NCBI GenBank assembly: GCA_903903935.1
Contig: CAIVAX010000307.1
Location: forward strand, 1 to 6,624
DNA: 6,624 nt
Source: an uncultured Hyphomicrobiales bacterium
GTDB taxonomy: Bacteria; Pseudomonadota; Alphaproteobacteria; Rhizobiales; Beijerinckiaceae
Reading direction: 5' to 3'
The notes below the pieces were generated by a model. It saw nothing but the letters and a program-made list of their open reading frames with translations. It made no database searches and was not told where the DNA came from. This document shows, one piece after another, positions 6,205-6,624 of this stretch. Position numbers and translations under genes: made by a program. The first letter of the stretch is position 1. Every line of letters begins with the position of its first letter.

Positions 6205-6624
6205 ATGAAAATGATTTTCAAAACGCTCATGACAACTGCTGCTTTGGTCAGCCTCTTATCAATGGCCAAGGCCGAGGATACAGTGGTGAAACTGGGCATG
6301 GCCCGCTCGATTTCTTCTGGTGCAACGCTGATTGCCATTGCGCGGGGTTATTTCAAGCAAGTGGGCATTAAGATCGAGGCTGAGGATCTTGATTCCTCTG
6401 CCGATGCCATAGCTCTGTTGGCGCAAAATCAATATCAGATCGTCGAAGGCGGCGTCTCGGCAGGTTATTTCAACGCCTTTACCAAAAATCTGCCTATCGT
6501 GATGACCTCCTCGCGCGCCTCTTCTCCCGTCGGCCATTGGCTGATGATCCGCCCTGATTTGAAGGATGTGATCAAAAGCCCGAAGGATCTTAAAGGTCGC
6601 ATCATTGCCTCTAATGGTCCGGGC
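6205..6624 (+). CDS. ABC transporter periplasmic substrate-binding protein, NMT1/SsuA-like (3' end outside window)
   Basis: The first 140 codons are present and the frame is open to the window edge. Residues 1-23 form a clear Sec signal peptide: basic start, hydrophobic core and an 'AKA' cleavage site before Glu24. The mature start 'VKLGMARSISSGATLIAIARGYFKQVGIKIE' (28-58) followed by 'ADAIALLAQNQYQIVEGGVSAGYFNAFTKNLPIVMTS' shows the alternating pattern of the NMT1/THI5/SsuA group (PF09084/PF13379). These proteins deliver nitrate, sulfonates, taurine or pyrimidine precursors to an ABC importer. 'PKDLKGRIIASNGPG' (126-140) is the usual ligand-site segment ('dLkGK.ia..gpG'). AGGGGGA (6194-6200) is a strong ribosome binding site for the ATG at 6205. 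Permease and ATPase genes would be expected downstream but are not in view. The ligand cannot be told from this part. Confidence 0.9.
   Translation, partial: MKMIFKTLMTTAALVSLLSMAKAEDTVVKLGMARSISSGATLIAIARGYFKQVGIKIEAEDLDSSADAIALLAQNQYQIVEGGVSAGYFNAFTKNLPIVMTSSRASSPVGHWLMIRPDLKDVIKSPKDLKGRIIASNGPG

Noticed and set aside
1..6624. Search for a mobile element, defence system, toxin-antitoxin pair or CRISPR array
   Set aside because: No transposase, integrase, repeat array, nuclease or small toxin-like pair is visible; all sizeable genes belong to recognisable housekeeping or transport families and base composition is even by eye.

Overview
The window looks like ordinary chromosome from an alphaproteobacterium, most likely of the order Hyphomicrobiales (Rhizobiales). 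The basis is protein resemblance: the MoaB, uracil-DNA glycosylase and ETF-ubiquinone oxidoreductase all read like members from that group. Base composition is moderately GC-rich and even by eye. I see no insertion sequence, tRNA, rRNA, CRISPR array, phage gene or attachment site, and no gene-free stretch longer than about 100 bases.

Left part (1-2823): the 3' end of a probable family 2 glycosyltransferase (+ strand, truncated by the window edge) meets moaB tail to tail with a 4-base gap. On the minus strand, read right to left, come a uracil-DNA glycosylase (2823-1948), a YpfJ-type membrane-anchored zinc metallopeptidase (1851-946) and MoaB of molybdenum cofactor synthesis (938-384). The last two are only 7 bases apart and are probably translationally coupled. 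A 96-base gap separates the glycosylase from ypfJ.

Right part (2914-6624): a 90-base divergent intergenic region with a candidate sigma-70-type promoter and a small leader hairpin leads to ETF-ubiquinone oxidoreductase (2914-4602). That enzyme passes electrons from acyl-CoA and related dehydrogenases, through electron transfer flavoprotein, to the quinone pool. A probable intrinsic terminator (4661-4690) follows. Next are a polytopic polysaccharide flippase-like protein (4703-6133), a short intergenic region with a good promoter candidate, and the first 140 codons of a periplasmic substrate-binding protein of the NMT1/SsuA type, cut by the window edge.

The genes do not form one pathway: they cover DNA repair, cofactor synthesis, respiration, envelope export and nutrient uptake. 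I did not find a convincing undescribed multi-gene system. The observation most worth following is the glycosylase, which keeps the catalytic motifs of family 4 enzymes but has lost two of the four cysteines that normally hold the [4Fe-4S] cluster. Next is a possible attenuator-like arrangement (short reading frame plus terminator hairpin) just before the flippase gene.
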